DNA of 64,000 nucleotides from Paracoccus everestensis (GTDB lineage Bacteria > Pseudomonadota > Alphaproteobacteria > Rhodobacterales > Rhodobacteraceae). The notes beneath the pieces are model-generated. The model was not told where the DNA came from. It made no database searches and saw only the letters and a program-made list of their open reading frames with translations. Location: the NCBI RefSeq assembly GCF_021491915.1, contig NZ_CP090836.1, forward strand, positions 2,218,501-2,282,500, in the 5' to 3' direction. Below, piece after piece: positions 43,564 to 54,757 of this stretch (position 1 is its first letter; every line of letters begins with the position of its first letter). The position numbers and the translations under genes were made by a program.

Positions 43564-43710
43564 CTTTGGGCCTTTTGTCTTTTTCCCTTGTCTTACGCCT
43601 ACGGCGCGCGCGCGGAAAGCCCCCGGTCACGCAGCTTTGTCAGCGGCTTTCTTGCCAAGACCGTCTGCACGGGCCAAGGTTGCAAGAAGCCTTTTTCCCC
43701 GAGGATCCCG

Positions 43711-44451
43711 ATGAAACGCCTGATCGCCGCCCTTCTGCTGACCGCGACCCCTGCCCTGGCCTTCGACATTTCCGCCATGACGGATGCGGAAAAGGCGGCC
43801 TTCGGAGATGCCGTGCGCGAATACCTGATGGCCAATCCCGAGGTTCTGGTCGAGTCCATCAACGTGCTGGAAGAACGCCGCGCGGCGTCCGAGGTGGAAA
43901 ACGACGGCGCATTGGTCGCCGCGAACCGGGACGCGATCTTCGACGACGGGCACAGCTGGGTCGGCGGCAACCCGGACGGCGACGTGACGATCGTGGAATT
44001 CGTCGATTATCGCTGCGGTTATTGCCGCAAGTTCAACGACCAGATCCATGACATTGTCGAGGATGACGGCAATATCCGGTTCATCCTGAAAGAATTTCCG
44101 ATCCTTGGCCCCGAAAGCGAAACCTCGGCCCGGTTCGCGGTTGCCGCCAAGCAGATCGGCGGGAACGAGGCCTATGTTCAGGCCCATGACGCGCTGATGG
44201 CGCTGCGCGGCGAACCCTCGCCCGAGGCCCTGCAGAAGATTGCCGCAGAAATCGGCATCGACGGAGAGGAGGTTCTGAACACCATGAACACTGAATCCGT
44301 GTCGGCGGTGCTGCGCGACAACCGGCAGCTGGCCGAACGTATGGCGATCATGGGCACGCCGACCTTCGTGATCGGCGATACGATGCTGCGCGGGATGCCT
44401 GCGGACGGACTGGAAGCAACCGTGGCCGCCGCGCGCGAAGGGAACGGCTGA
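43711..44451 (+). CDS. DsbA-family thiol-disulfide protein
   Basis: 246 aa. Signal peptide MKRLIAALLLTATPALA, an N-terminal helical region (24-70, DUF-like segment as in Com1/BdbD proteins), then the thioredoxin-like fold with active site FVDYRCGYCRKFND (Cys 102 and 105) and cis-Pro in MGTPTFVI. It would oxidise or isomerise disulfides in the periplasm. GAGGA sits 6 nt before ATG 43711. The frame continues upstream to 42130, but that part is antisense to the aminotransferase. Confidence 0.92.
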   Translation: MKRLIAALLLTATPALAFDISAMTDAEKAAFGDAVREYLMANPEVLVESINVLEERRAASEVENDGALVAANRDAIFDDGHSWVGGNPDGDVTIVEFVDYRCGYCRKFNDQIHDIVEDDGNIRFILKEFPILGPESETSARFAVAAKQIGGNEAYVQAHDALMALRGEPSPEALQKIAAEIGIDGEEVLNTMNTESVSAVLRDNRQLAERMAIMGTPTFVIGDTMLRGMPADGLEATVAAAREGNG

Positions 44452-44475
44452 CGCGCCTTGTGGCACGGGCAGCAG

Positions 44476-44507
44476 CCTCCGGCGGGGATATTTAAGTGAA
44501 GAAGAAG
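44476..44507. repeat. Rhodobacterales-type intergenic motif
   Basis: CCTCCGGCGGGGATATTT followed by a short spacer and GAAGAAGAAG sits between two convergent stops (44451 and 44511). I remember this motif as a frequent intergenic element at gene ends in Rhodobacterales. The CCTCCGGCGG part is a short hairpin. Only this copy was noticed in the window. Confidence 0.5.
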
Positions 44508-44510
44508 CGG

Positions 44511-46130
44511 CTATTCGGCGGCCATGCGGTCGGTGTCTGATCGCATGGCGCGACCCAGGATGTGATCGGCAGCCTTTTCCCCCACCATGATCGAGGGGGC
44601 GTTCAGGTTCCCGTTGGTGATGCGCGGAAAGGTCGAGCTGTCGGCGACGCGCAGCCCCTCGACCCCGATGACCTTCAGGTCGGGATCGACCACCGCCATG
44701 GGGTCGGTGATTGCACCCATGCGGGCCGTTCCGCAAGGGTGATAGGCCGATTCGGCGTGATCGCGGATAAAGGCGTCGATTTGGTCGTCCGTCTGGACCC
44801 CCGCCCCCGGCTGGATTTCGTCGCCCCGGTATTCCGTGAACGCGGGCTGGTTGAAGATCTGGCGGGTCAACTGGACGCAGGCGCGGAATTCGGCCCAGTC
44901 GTCGGGATGGGACATATAGTTGAAGCGGATTTCCGGGGCGGCGGCCGGATCGCCTGACGCCAGCCGCACCGTGCCGCGCGATTTTGACCGCATCGGGCCG
45001 ACATGGGCCTGGAAACCATGTCCCTGCGCGGCAGCCTTGCCGTCGTAACGGACGGCCAGCGGAAGGAAGTGATACTGGATGTCGGGATAATCCACCGCAT
45101 CGGAGGACCGGACAAATCCGCAGCTTTCGAACTGGTTTGACGCGCCAAGCCCGGTCTTTTGCAGCAGCCATTCCACGCCGACCCGGCTTTTGCCCAGCAG
45201 GTTATAGTATGTATAAAGCGTGACCGGTTTCAGCGCCTTGTATTGCATATAGATTTCAAGATGGTCCTGCAGGTTCGCACCGACCCCCGGCCGGTCGGCC
45301 AAGGGCGTGATGCCGTGCTGGCGCAGGTGATCGGCAGGCCCGATGCCCGACAGCATCAGGAGTTTTGGCGTGTTGATCGAACTGGCCGAAACGATCACCT
45401 CTCGTTTGGCGCGGATTGCCTCGATCCGGCCTTGCCGTTCGATTTCAACGCCATGGGCGCGCTTGTCCTGAAACAGGATACGGCGGGCAAGGGCGCGGAT
45501 CAGGGTCAGGCGGCCCGTCTTCAACGCGGGACGCAGATAGGCGTTGGCGGCGGACCAGCGGCGGCCCTTCCAGATCGTCGCCTCCATCGGGCCGAAGCCT
45601 TCCTGCTGTTCGCCGTTGTAATCGGGAGTATAGGGCCAACCGGCCTGCTGGCCGGCCTCGACAAAGGCGTTGAACAGGGGGTTCTTGCGCTTGCCCCGTG
45701 TCACGTGCAGCGGGCCGTCGGTGCCGCGAAGGGGGGACCGGCCGCCGTGCCAGGTTTCCATCCGCTTGAAATAGGGCAGCACGTCGTCGTAACCCCAGCC
45801 CGCCGCGCCGCTGTCGCGCCAATGGTCGTAATCCTTGCGGTGGCCGCGCACGAAAACCATGCCGTTGATGGACGACGACCCGCCCAGCACCTTGCCGCGC
45901 GGCGTGGCAAGCTTGCGCCCGCCCAGATGCGGCTCGGCCTGGGTTGCAAATCCCCAGTCGTATCGAGGCATATTCATCGGGTATGACAGCGCGCCGGGCA
46001 TCTGGATAAAGATGCCGATATCGCTGCCGCCATATTCGATCAGGGTGACGGAATGCCCCGCCTCGGTTAGGCGATAGGCAAGCGCGCAGCCGGCGGAACC
46101 GGCGCCGACGATGACGTAATCAGCGGTCAC
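44511..46130 (-). CDS. betA: Choline dehydrogenase
   Basis: 539 aa. A GMC-family FAD enzyme that oxidises choline to betaine aldehyde at the membrane. N-terminal FAD-binding [16 protein letters not shown], the GMC signature [16 protein letters not shown], and the C-terminal catalytic His region [10 protein letters not shown]. Length is close to E. coli BetA. The start is GTG 46130 with GGGGGA 6 nt upstream. It follows betB by 12 bp in the order betI-betB-betA. Confidence 0.96.
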   Translation of the reverse strand: MTADYVIVGAGSAGCALAYRLTEAGHSVTLIEYGGSDIGIFIQMPGALSYPMNMPRYDWGFATQAEPHLGGRKLATPRGKVLGGSSSINGMVFVRGHRKDYDHWRDSGAAGWGYDDVLPYFKRMETWHGGRSPLRGTDGPLHVTRGKRKNPLFNAFVEAGQQAGWPYTPDYNGEQQEGFGPMEATIWKGRRWSAANAYLRPALKTGRLTLIRALARRILFQDKRAHGVEIERQGRIEAIRAKREVIVSASSINTPKLLMLSGIGPADHLRQHGITPLADRPGVGANLQDHLEIYMQYKALKPVTLYTYYNLLGKSRVGVEWLLQKTGLGASNQFESCGFVRSSDAVDYPDIQYHFLPLAVRYDGKAAAQGHGFQAHVGPMRSKSRGTVRLASGDPAAAPEIRFNYMSHPDDWAEFRACVQLTRQIFNQPAFTEYRGDEIQPGAGVQTDDQIDAFIRDHAESAYHPCGTARMGAITDPMAVVDPDLKVIGVEGLRVADSSTFPRITNGNLNAPSIMVGEKAADHILGRAMRSDTDRMAAE

Positions 46131-46142
46131 GGCTGGTCCCCC

Positions 46143-47588
46143 TTAATATGGTGCCTCGACGGCGCCCATGCCGACATAGACGGTCTTGAGTTGCGAATAG
46201 TGCTCGATCGCGGCGGTGCCGTTCTCGCGGCCCAGGCCGGACATCTTGACGCCGCCGAAGGGCATTTCCACAGGCGTCAGGTTATAGGCGTTGATCCAGC
46301 AGGTGCCTGCCTCCAGCGCGGCGACGACGCGGTGCGCGCGGGTAATGTCCTGTGTGAAAACGCCTGCCGCAAGGCCAAAGCCGGTGGCGTTGGCGCGGGT
46401 CACGGCCTCGGCTTCATCCGTGAAGGTCAGGGTGGTCATCACCGGGCCGAAGATCTCATCGCTGGTGATCGCCATGGCGTCGGTGGCGTCGGCAAAGACG
46501 GTGGGCGGGATGAACGCCCCCTCTCCTGCGCCGCCGCAGACCAGCCGGGCGCCTGCGTCCCGGCCCGCCGCGATGGCCGCGCGGATCTTGCCTGCCTGCG
46601 TGGGGTTGATGATCGGGCCGAATTGCGTGTCGGGGTCCAGAGGGTCGCCGATGCGGACCTGCGCCAGCCGTTCGGCCAGCCGGTCCAGGAACCGCGCGGC
46701 GATCCCCCGTTGCAGGAACACCCGCGTGCCATTGGAACAGATCTGCCCCGAGGAATAGAAGTTCGCCAGGATCGCAGCACCCACGGCATCGTCAAGGCTG
46801 GCGTCGTCAAAGACGATCAGGGGCGACTTGCCGCCCAACTCCATGGTGACATGGCGCATCCCCTCGGCGGCGGCGGCATAAACGCGGCGGCCCGTGGGCA
46901 CGGATCCGGTCAGCGACACCTTGGCGACGCGGGGATCGGTGACAAGCGCGGCGCCGACCTGCCCGCGCCCTTGGACGACGTTGAAGATGCCCGGCGGGGC
47001 ACCGGCCTCGACCAGGATCTCGGCCAGTTTCAGGGCGCCCAGCGGCGTTTCCTCGGACGGCTTGAAGACCATCGCATTGCCCATCGCCAAGGCTGGCGCG
47101 GCCTTCCAGCAGGCGATCTGGCTGGGATAGTTCCAGGCGCCGATGCCCGCGCAGACGCCAAGCGCCTCGCGCCGGGTATAGGCCCAGGCCCGGCCCAGCG
47201 GGATCATCTGGCCGGTCACGGTTGCAGCCAGGCCGCCGAAATATTCCAGGGCGGCGGCACCGGATGCCCAGTCGGCCACAATCGTTTCCTGGATCGGCTT
47301 GCCGGTATCCAGCGTTTCCAGCCGGGAAAGATCCTCGTTGCGGTCGCGGATGATGGCGGCGGCGCGGGACAGCACGCGGCCCCGATCGGCGGGCGTCATC
47401 GCCGCCCATTCGGGCTGCGCGCGGGCGGCGGACTGGCAGGCCAGGGCCACCTGATTCGCCGAAGCCTCGCGCAGGGACGCGATTTCCTCGCCTGTATAGG
47501 GGTAAAGGACGGGCAGCGCCGCACCCTCTCCTTCGACGAAACGACCGTCGATGAACAGGCTGGCCGAAGGTTGGGCATTATGGGTCAC
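46143..47588 (-). CDS. betB: Betaine aldehyde dehydrogenase
   Basis: 481 aa. NAD(P)-dependent aldehyde dehydrogenase, oxidising betaine aldehyde to glycine betaine. Conserved WNYP (Asn 153), general base Glu 250 in MELGGKSP and nucleophile Cys 284 in [10 protein letters not shown]. The start is GTG 47588, whose last two bases and the next one form the betI stop (GTGA overlap), so betI and betB are translationally coupled. Confidence 0.96.
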   Translation of the reverse strand: MTHNAQPSASLFIDGRFVEGEGAALPVLYPYTGEEIASLREASANQVALACQSAARAQPEWAAMTPADRGRVLSRAAAIIRDRNEDLSRLETLDTGKPIQETIVADWASGAAALEYFGGLAATVTGQMIPLGRAWAYTRREALGVCAGIGAWNYPSQIACWKAAPALAMGNAMVFKPSEETPLGALKLAEILVEAGAPPGIFNVVQGRGQVGAALVTDPRVAKVSLTGSVPTGRRVYAAAAEGMRHVTMELGGKSPLIVFDDASLDDAVGAAILANFYSSGQICSNGTRVFLQRGIAARFLDRLAERLAQVRIGDPLDPDTQFGPIINPTQAGKIRAAIAAGRDAGARLVCGGAGEGAFIPPTVFADATDAMAITSDEIFGPVMTTLTFTDEAEAVTRANATGFGLAAGVFTQDITRAHRVVAALEAGTCWINAYNLTPVEMPFGGVKMSGLGRENGTAAIEHYSQLKTVYVGMGAVEAPY

Positions 47589-48151
47589 GACAGGGCCTCG
47601 TCCAGGTAATCGAAGATCATCTTTTCGGCGGCCTCGGCCTCGATCCCGCCGGGAGTCAGGACCGCGCGCAGGTAAACCCCGTCGATCAGGGCGCCGACGG
47701 TGTCGGCCACCCGCGCCGGATCCTTGGTCAGAGGCCGCAGCGCCAGCACCAGATTCGACCGCAACCGGCGGTGATACACACGCAAAAGGCGCCCGGCCTC
47801 GGGGTTGATCAGGGCCAATGCATAGAAATTGATCCAGGCGCTGACGGTTTCGCGCTGGAAATTCTGGGGCGCGAAACTGGCCCCGACGATGGCGTTCAGC
47901 CGACCCCGCGCCCCATGCCCCGGCAGGCGTTCGGCGACCGACCGGCCATAGACGCGCAGGATGTAACGCATTGCGGACAGGAAGATTTGCTCCTTGGAGC
48001 CAAAGTAATGATGCGCCAGGGCGGGCGACATGCCCGCGCGCCGGGCGATCTGCGCCACGGTGACATCCAGCGACCCCGCCCGCCCGATCTCGAAGATCGT
48101 GGCGTTGATTAACGCGGCTTTTCGGATAGGCTCGGCCCCAATCTTGGGCAA
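47585..48151 (-). CDS. betI: Choline-responsive TetR-family repressor
   Basis: 188 aa. The TetR HTH is at residues about 27-46 ([20 protein letters not shown]), after the BetI-typical start [14 protein letters not shown]. The C-terminal ligand domain continues as in BetI ([20 protein letters not shown]). In the absence of choline it represses the bet genes. A TTG start at 48151 is needed to give the conserved first residues. The likely operator lies 53 bp upstream, between betI and choX. Confidence 0.93.
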   Translation of the reverse strand: MPKIGAEPIRKAALINATIFEIGRAGSLDVTVAQIARRAGMSPALAHHYFGSKEQIFLSAMRYILRVYGRSVAERLPGHGARGRLNAIVGASFAPQNFQRETVSAWINFYALALINPEAGRLLRVYHRRLRSNLVLALRPLTKDPARVADTVGALIDGVYLRAVLTPGGIEAEAAEKMIFDYLDEALS

Positions 48152-48203
48152 TGTGGCACCTGTTCAAAGAAACTGTTGCTATTCGAAGCCTGTGTAACTT
48201 TAA

Positions 48204-48219
48204 TTGAGCGACCAATCAA
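48204..48219. promoter_or_regulatory. Candidate BetI operator
   Basis: TTGAGCGACCAATCAA, whose complement reads TTGATTGGTCGCTCAA, closely resembles the TTGATTGG-ACGTTCAA core known for BetI. It lies in the 84-bp gap between betI and choX, 16 nt before the choX ATG, placed to control both directions. Confidence 0.65.
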
Positions 48220-48235
48220 GAACAGGGAGCCTCGC

Positions 48236-49177
48236 ATGATCCGCAATAGCCTGACCCTTTCCGTGGTGATCGGCGCCGCGCTTGCCGGACCCGTCTTCGC
48301 GGCAGAGCCGGACGATTGCCGCCAGGTCGTCCTGTCCGATGTGGGCTGGACCGATATCACCGCCACGACCGCGCTTGCCTCGACCGTGTTGCAGGCCTTG
48401 GGCTATGAAACGGAAACCAAGCTGCTGTCGGTGCCCGTCACCTATACGGCGCTGTCCACCGACGATGTGGACATCTTCCTGGGCAACTGGATGCCCACGA
48501 TGGAGGCCGACATCGCCCCTTATCGCGACGCGGGAACCGTGGACACGGTACGCACTAACCTGACGGGCGCGAAATACACGCTGGCCACGAACAAGGCGGG
48601 CGCCGATCTGGGCATTACCGATTTCAGCAAGATCGCGGAACACAAGGACGCCTTGTCAGGCCAGATCTATGGCATCGAACCGGGCAATGACGGCAACCGC
48701 CTGCTGCTGGAGATGGTGGCCGAGGACAAGTTCGGCCTGGGCACCTTCGAGGTGGTCGAATCCAGCGAACAGGGGATGCTGTCCCAGGTCGCGCGCGCCG
48801 ATGCGGCAAGCCAGCCGGTGGTCTTTCTGGGTTGGGAACCCCATCCGATGAACGCCCAGTTCGCCATGACCTATCTGACCGGCGGGGACGAGGTTTTCGG
48901 TCCCGACCTGGGCGGGGCCGAGGTGCGCACCAACACCCGTCACGGCTATGTCGCGGAATGCCCAAATGTGGGCAAGTTCCTGCAAAACCTGGAATTCACC
49001 CTGCCCATGGAAAACGAGGTCATGGGCATGATCCTGAACGACGGGCAGGATCCGATGGACGCCGCCAAAGAATGGCTGACGGCCAATCCCGACGCCGCAA
49101 TGCCCTGGCTGGACGGCGTGACGACATTCGACGGCAACGATGCGGCATCCGCCCTGACCGAGGCGCTGTCCGGCTGA
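48236..49177 (+). CDS. choX: Choline/betaine ABC transporter, substrate-binding protein
   Basis: 313 aa. Signal peptide ending VFAAEPDD (cut near residue 23). OpuAC/ProX-type fold with VVLSDVGWTDITATTALAST and DIFLGNWMPTMEADI; aromatic residues such as the Trp in VGWTD, in GNWMP and in LGWEPHPM suit a cation-pi pocket for choline. The neighbouring bet genes make choline the likely ligand. ATG 48236 with AACAGGGAG upstream. First gene of choX-choW-choV. Confidence 0.92.
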   Translation: MIRNSLTLSVVIGAALAGPVFAAEPDDCRQVVLSDVGWTDITATTALASTVLQALGYETETKLLSVPVTYTALSTDDVDIFLGNWMPTMEADIAPYRDAGTVDTVRTNLTGAKYTLATNKAGADLGITDFSKIAEHKDALSGQIYGIEPGNDGNRLLLEMVAEDKFGLGTFEVVESSEQGMLSQVARADAASQPVVFLGWEPHPMNAQFAMTYLTGGDEVFGPDLGGAEVRTNTRHGYVAECPNVGKFLQNLEFTLPMENEVMGMILNDGQDPMDAAKEWLTANPDAAMPWLDGVTTFDGNDAASALTEALSG

Positions 49178-49220
49178 CCCTCCGGCGCGCCCGCTTTTCC
49201 AATTCAGCAAGGAACCGCGC

Positions 49221-50069
49221 ATGGAGCAGTTGACGGCTTGGGTGACGGACAACAAAATTCCCGTGGGACGCACCGCCAAGGCGATCTTCGACTGGCTGAA
49301 CGCCAATGCCGCGGGGCTGTTCAACACGATAGCAGGGGTGTTGGAATGGCTGATCGGCGGCATCCTTGCCGGGCTGGAGGCCCCGCATCCGCTGCTGTTC
49401 ATCCTGCTGGCCGCAGCGCTGACCTGGGCCTTGCAGCGCAGTTGGAAGACCTGCCTGCTGGTCGTGGCGGGCCTGCTGTTCGTCCTGAACCAAGGATACT
49501 GGGACGAGATGATGCAGTCCCTGACCTTGGTGCTGGCAGCCTGCCTTGTCTGCATGGCGGTGGGCGTGCCGGTGGGGATTGCCGCGGCGCACCGCCCACG
49601 GCTCTATGCCTGGATGCGGCCGGTGCTGGATCTGATGCAGACGCTGCCGACCTTTGTTTACCTGATCCCCGCGATCGTCTTTTTCGGCATCGGCATGGTG
49701 CCGGGCCTGCTGGCGACCGTGATCTTCGTGCTGCCCGCGCCGATCCGGCTGACGCAGCTTGGCATCGCATCCACCCCGCCTGCCCTGGTCGAAGCCGCGA
49801 CGGCCTTTGGCGCCACGCCGCGCCAGTTGTTGTGGAAGGTCGAACTGCCAAGCGCGCTGCCGCAAATCATGGCCGGGCTGAACCAGACGATCATGCTGTC
49901 GCTGTCCATGGTCGTGATCGCCGCGCTTGTCGGCGCGTCGGGACTGGGGGTGCCGGTCGTGCGGGCGCTGAACAGCGTCAACACCTCGCTGGGGTTCGAA
50001 TCGGGCTTCGTGATCGTGGTCGTGGCCATCCTGCTGGACCGGATGCTGCGGATGGAGGGCCGGAAATGA
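49221..50069 (+). CDS. choW: Choline ABC transporter permease
   Basis: 282 aa. An N-terminal amphipathic segment, then about seven membrane spans, with the BPD-type ABC permease EAA loop near EAATAFGATPRQLLWKVELP, which contacts the ATPase. The rest matches ProW/OpuAB. The inner-membrane pore for the ChoX-delivered substrate. Its TGA overlaps the choV ATG (ATGA). Confidence 0.93.
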   Translation: MEQLTAWVTDNKIPVGRTAKAIFDWLNANAAGLFNTIAGVLEWLIGGILAGLEAPHPLLFILLAAALTWALQRSWKTCLLVVAGLLFVLNQGYWDEMMQSLTLVLAACLVCMAVGVPVGIAAAHRPRLYAWMRPVLDLMQTLPTFVYLIPAIVFFGIGMVPGLLATVIFVLPAPIRLTQLGIASTPPALVEAATAFGATPRQLLWKVELPSALPQIMAGLNQTIMLSLSMVVIAALVGASGLGVPVVRALNSVNTSLGFESGFVIVVVAILLDRMLRMEGRK

Positions 50070-51082
50070 ACGACCACCCCAATGCCGTGGAATTCGACAG
50101 GGTCAGCATCGTCTTTGGCGACCGGCCCGAAACAGCCCTGCCCCTGATGGACCAGGGCAAGGAACGCGGCGAGATCCGCACCGCCACGGGTCAGGTCCTG
50201 GGGGTCCACGACTGTTCCCTGAACGTGCGCCAGGGCGAGATCCTGGTGCTGATGGGCCTGTCCGGTTCCGGCAAATCCACGCTGCTGCGCGCGGTCAATG
50301 CGTTGAACCATGTCTGCCGGGGCGAGGTCCGCGTGTGGGACGGCAATGGCATGATTACCGTCAGCGGGGCCGGGCGGCGGGCGCTGCGCGATATCCGCCT
50401 GCGCCATGTCGCCATGGTGTTCCAGCAATTCGGCCTACTGCCTTGGCGCAGCGTGCGTGAAAACGTGGGCCTGGGGCTGGAACTGGCTGGGATGCCTGTC
50501 GCGGAACGCCGCGCCCAGGTCGATCAGCAGCTGGAAACCGTGGGCCTGGCCGAATGGGCGGAACGCAAGGTGGGCGATCTGTCGGGCGGGATGCAGCAGC
50601 GCGTGGGCCTGGCCCGCGCCTTTGCCACCCAGGCGCCGATCCTGCTGATGGACGAACCCTTCAGCGCCCTGGACCCGCTGATTCGCGCCCGCCTGCAGGA
50701 CGAGTTGCTGGAACTGCAGGCCAAGACGCGCCGCACCATCATCTTCGTCAGCCACGACCTGGACGAGGCCTTCAAGCTGGGCAACCGCATCGCCCTGATG
50801 GAGGGCGGGCGCATCGTCCAGATCGGCAAAGCACGGGAAATCATCGCCAACCCCGTCAGCGCCTATGTCGCCGATTTCGTGGCCCACATGAACCCGCTGG
50901 GGGTGCTGACGGCCGCCGACGTGGTTCAGCCGGGCGATGCGCCGGGCGATCCCGTCCCCCGCGATATGCCCGTGCGCCAGGTGATGGGGTTGCTGTCCGA
51001 CCGCACCGCCCTGCCCGTCCAGGGCGGCGGCTGCATCACCCGCGACGCGGTGCTGGCCCGTCTGATCGACCCGCGGGGCTGA
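50066..51082 (+). CDS. choV: Choline ABC transporter ATP-binding protein
   Basis: 338 aa. ATPase of the ProV/OpuAA type: Walker [15 protein letters not shown]-loop [13 protein letters not shown], signature [14 protein letters not shown], Walker [14 protein letters not shown] and H-loop VSHDLDEA. A long N-terminal segment ([16 protein letters not shown]) is usual in this subfamily. The C-terminal tail is shorter than a full tandem CBS domain. It drives choline import for the bet pathway. Confidence 0.94.
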   Translation: MNDHPNAVEFDRVSIVFGDRPETALPLMDQGKERGEIRTATGQVLGVHDCSLNVRQGEILVLMGLSGSGKSTLLRAVNALNHVCRGEVRVWDGNGMITVSGAGRRALRDIRLRHVAMVFQQFGLLPWRSVRENVGLGLELAGMPVAERRAQVDQQLETVGLAEWAERKVGDLSGGMQQRVGLARAFATQAPILLMDEPFSALDPLIRARLQDELLELQAKTRRTIIFVSHDLDEAFKLGNRIALMEGGRIVQIGKAREIIANPVSAYVADFVAHMNPLGVLTAADVVQPGDAPGDPVPRDMPVRQVMGLLSDRTALPVQGGGCITRDAVLARLIDPRG

Positions 51083-51188
51083 CAGGCGGGCGATTGCGAC
51101 GGTCCCGTGTCACCGCCATGGCGGCACTGGCATCCGCGAGATTGCCCCTTTAAAAGGCGCCGAAACGCGGTCCTATAAAGGCAGGTTC

Positions 51189-52352
51189 ATGAAGATCATC
51201 GTTCTGGGCGGAGACGGTTTCTGCGGCTGGCCGACGGCGCTGCATCTTTCGGCGCGCGGCCATGACGTGGTGATCGTGGACAACCTGTCGCGCCGCAAGA
51301 TCGACGTGGAACTGGAAGTCAGCAGCCTGACCCCGATCCGCCCCTTGGGCGAACGCGTCCGCGCCTGGCACGAACTGACCAACCACACCATCCGGGTCGA
51401 GAACTTTACGGTGGGCAAGCATTACCATCGCCTGCTGACCATGCTGCGCGACGAACAGCCCGACGCGGTGATCCATTTCGCCGAACAGCGCGCCGCGCCC
51501 TATTCGATGAAATCCAGCTGGCACAAGCGCTACACCGTCAACAACAACCTGAACTCTACCAATGACGTGCTGGCGGCCATTGTCGAAAGCGGCCAGGACA
51601 TCCACCTGGTCCACCTGGGCACGATGGGCGTCTATGGTTACGGCACGGCCGGGATGAAGATCCCCGAAGGCTATCTGGACGTCCTGGTCGAGACCGAGAA
51701 CGGTCCCCATCGGCAGGAAATCCTGTATCCCGCCAATCCGGGGTCGATCTATCACATGACCAAGACCCAGGATCAGCTGTTCTTCTTTTACTACAACAAG
51801 AACGACGGCGTGCGGATCACCGACCTGCACCAGGGCATCGTCTGGGGCACCCAGACCGAGGAAACGCGCCTGGACGACCGGCTGATCAACCGCTTCGATT
51901 ACGACGGCGATTATGGCACGGTGCTGAACCGCTTCCTGATGCAGGCAGCGATCGGCTATCCGCTGACGGTGCATGGCACGGGGGGGCAAACGCGTGCCTT
52001 CATCCACATCCAGGACACCTGCCGCTGCATCGAGCTGGCGCTGACGAACCCGCCAGCGCGCGGCGACCGGGTCAATATCCTGAACCAGATGACCGAAACC
52101 CACCGCGTCCGCGACCTGGCCCGGATGATCGCCGACCAGACCGGGGTCGAGGTCGCGTTCCTCAAGAACCCCCGCAACGAGGCGGACGAAAACGACCTGC
52201 ACGTCGCCAACGACCGCTTCCTGGGCCTTGGCCTCGATCCCATCAAGCTGGAGGACGGGTTGCTGGCCGAGGTGCAGGAAATCGCCCGCAAATACGCCGA
52301 CCGCTGCGACCGGGAGAAGATTCCCTGCGTGTCGCAATGGCGCACGGCCTGA
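51189..52352 (+). CDS. sqdB: UDP-sulfoquinovose synthase
   Basis: 387 aa. Extended SDR/epimerase: NAD-binding [32 protein letters not shown], catalytic YHMTK (YxxxK) after a conserved HLGTMGVYG, and [11 protein letters not shown]. These are hallmark sequences of SqdB/SQD1, which makes UDP-sulfoquinovose from UDP-glucose and sulfite for sulfolipid (SQDG). No glycosyltransferase partner (SqdX, SqdD or similar) lies alongside, so the rest of the pathway must be elsewhere. A single gene after choV. Confidence 0.93.
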   Translation: MKIIVLGGDGFCGWPTALHLSARGHDVVIVDNLSRRKIDVELEVSSLTPIRPLGERVRAWHELTNHTIRVENFTVGKHYHRLLTMLRDEQPDAVIHFAEQRAAPYSMKSSWHKRYTVNNNLNSTNDVLAAIVESGQDIHLVHLGTMGVYGYGTAGMKIPEGYLDVLVETENGPHRQEILYPANPGSIYHMTKTQDQLFFFYYNKNDGVRITDLHQGIVWGTQTEETRLDDRLINRFDYDGDYGTVLNRFLMQAAIGYPLTVHGTGGQTRAFIHIQDTCRCIELALTNPPARGDRVNILNQMTETHRVRDLARMIADQTGVEVAFLKNPRNEADENDLHVANDRFLGLGLDPIKLEDGLLAEVQEIARKYADRCDREKIPCVSQWRTA

Positions 52353-52466
52353 GGGTGGATGCCGCCGCGCCCGAACGGCGGCGCGGCGTCTGGTTCATCA
52401 ATCCTGGTCAAGGCTACCCTTGAAGGCAACCGGGAAGGCGCAGGAATACGGGTTCGGCCGCGCGCC

Positions 52467-52850
52467 CTACTGCACCCGCGCCCAAGTCTGGCTTTTGCAG
52501 ATCAGCCCGCCCGCGACGCAGCCCGACAGGCTCATCCGGTCGCCCTGGACGCTGGCCTTGCCGTTGTAGATCTTGTCGTTGGCCGGGCGCCAAACCTTGC
52601 CGGCATAATTCCCGCCGCCCTGCGGGGCCATGTCGATGACGATCTGGCGGCCGACATTGGGCGACTGGTATTCGGCCTGGTCCTTGAAAGCGCGGGTGAT
52701 CGTACCGCAAAAGGCTCCGCCGCAGGGGACGATCGTGACATGGGCGAATGCGCCCTCGTCCGGCTGGGTCTGCCAGACCCCCTCGATCGGGTCGGCCGTG
52801 GCGGCGGTGCCCGCCAGGACAAGAATAGCGGCGGCGATGATGTGGCGCAT
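52467..52850 (-). CDS. Secreted DUF2147 protein (paralogue)
   Basis: 127 aa. Signal peptide MRHIIAAAILVLAGTAATA, then a DUF2147 domain (DPIEGVWQTQPDEGAFAHV) with Cys in VPCGGAFCG and SGCVAGGLICKS matching those of the gene at 14739. The closing RMSLSGCVAGG motif is typical. ATG 52850 is set by the signal peptide. Convergent with sqdB; function unknown. Confidence 0.82.
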   Translation of the reverse strand: MRHIIAAAILVLAGTAATADPIEGVWQTQPDEGAFAHVTIVPCGGAFCGTITRAFKDQAEYQSPNVGRQIVIDMAPQGGGNYAGKVWRPANDKIYNGKASVQGDRMSLSGCVAGGLICKSQTWARVQ

Positions 52851-52987
52851 GGGGTTCCCTCCTCGTGATGGCGGGATGCTGCGCAGGCGCCACAAGTCTG
52901 GCAAGCATGACGTGAGGTCGCGGCACCCTTCCGTTCCGTTCGCCCCCGTGGCAAAGGATGCGCGACCGCAATGCCCGGAGACGCGCC

Positions 52988-53704
52988 ATGATCCTCTATC
53001 CAGCCATCGACCTGAAGGACGGCAACTGCGTCCGCCTGCTGCGCGGGGAAATGGAAGCGGCGACCGTCTTCGGCACCGCCCCGGCAGCGCAGGCACGGGC
53101 CTTTCAGGATGCGGGCGCGGAATGGCTGCACCTGGTGGACCTGAATGGTGCCTTTGCAGGCCGTCCCGTCAATGCGGCGGCGGTCGAGGCGATCCTGGCC
53201 GCCACCCAAATCCCCGCCCAGCTTGGCGGCGGGATCCGCGACATGGCGACGATCGAAAACTGGCTGTCCAAGGGCCTGTCGCGCGTGATCCTGGGAACGG
53301 TTGCGGTGGAAGACCCGGACCTTGTTCGTCAGGCTGCGACAGCCTTTCCCGGCCAGATCGCGGTCGGCATCGACGCACGCGGGGGCCGCGTCGCGACCCG
53401 TGGCTGGGCGACCGAGACAAATGTCATGGCCACCGACCTGGCGCGGCAGTTCGAGGACGCGGGCGTCGCCGCCATCATCTATACCGACATCGACCGCGAC
53501 GGCGCCATGGGCGGCCCGAACATCGCCGCGACGGAAGCACTGGCCCGCGCCGTCAACATTCCGGTCATCGCATCCGGCGGAGTGTCGTCGCTGGACGACC
53601 TGCGGGCCTTGGCGCAAACGCAGGTGATCGCCGGGGCGATTTCGGGTCGGGCGCTTTACGATGGAGCGATCGACCTTGGCCAGGCCTTGGCGCTGCTGAA
53701 ATAG
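52988..53704 (+). CDS. hisA: ProFAR isomerase (HisA)
   Basis: 238 aa. A TIM-barrel enzyme of histidine synthesis that isomerises the N'-formimino ribonucleotide to the PRFAR form. N-terminal catalytic Asp in [14 protein letters not shown], phosphate-binding [12 protein letters not shown] and C-terminal Asp in [14 protein letters not shown] with [14 protein letters not shown] 52988 gives the standard start MILYPAID. No other his genes are visible in the window. Confidence 0.96.
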   Translation: MILYPAIDLKDGNCVRLLRGEMEAATVFGTAPAAQARAFQDAGAEWLHLVDLNGAFAGRPVNAAAVEAILAATQIPAQLGGGIRDMATIENWLSKGLSRVILGTVAVEDPDLVRQAATAFPGQIAVGIDARGGRVATRGWATETNVMATDLARQFEDAGVAAIIYTDIDRDGAMGGPNIAATEALARAVNIPVIASGGVSSLDDLRALAQTQVIAGAISGRALYDGAIDLGQALALLK

Positions 53705-53708
53705 CCGG

Positions 53709-54637
<929 letters not shown>

Positions 54638-54757
54638 CAGCCGATTCCCTTCGTTCCCCATTTGCAACTTCATGCGCTGCCATGAAAAGGGGCGGCCCGC
54701 GCCTGCGAACCGCCCGTTGCCGTCATGCCTGGCAGGATCGCCCCTAGGCTTGTGCCC

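Noticed and set aside
42130..43710. Extension of the DsbA-like frame upstream
   Set aside because: The 5' part is antisense to the aminotransferase and amidase; the signal peptide begins at 43711.
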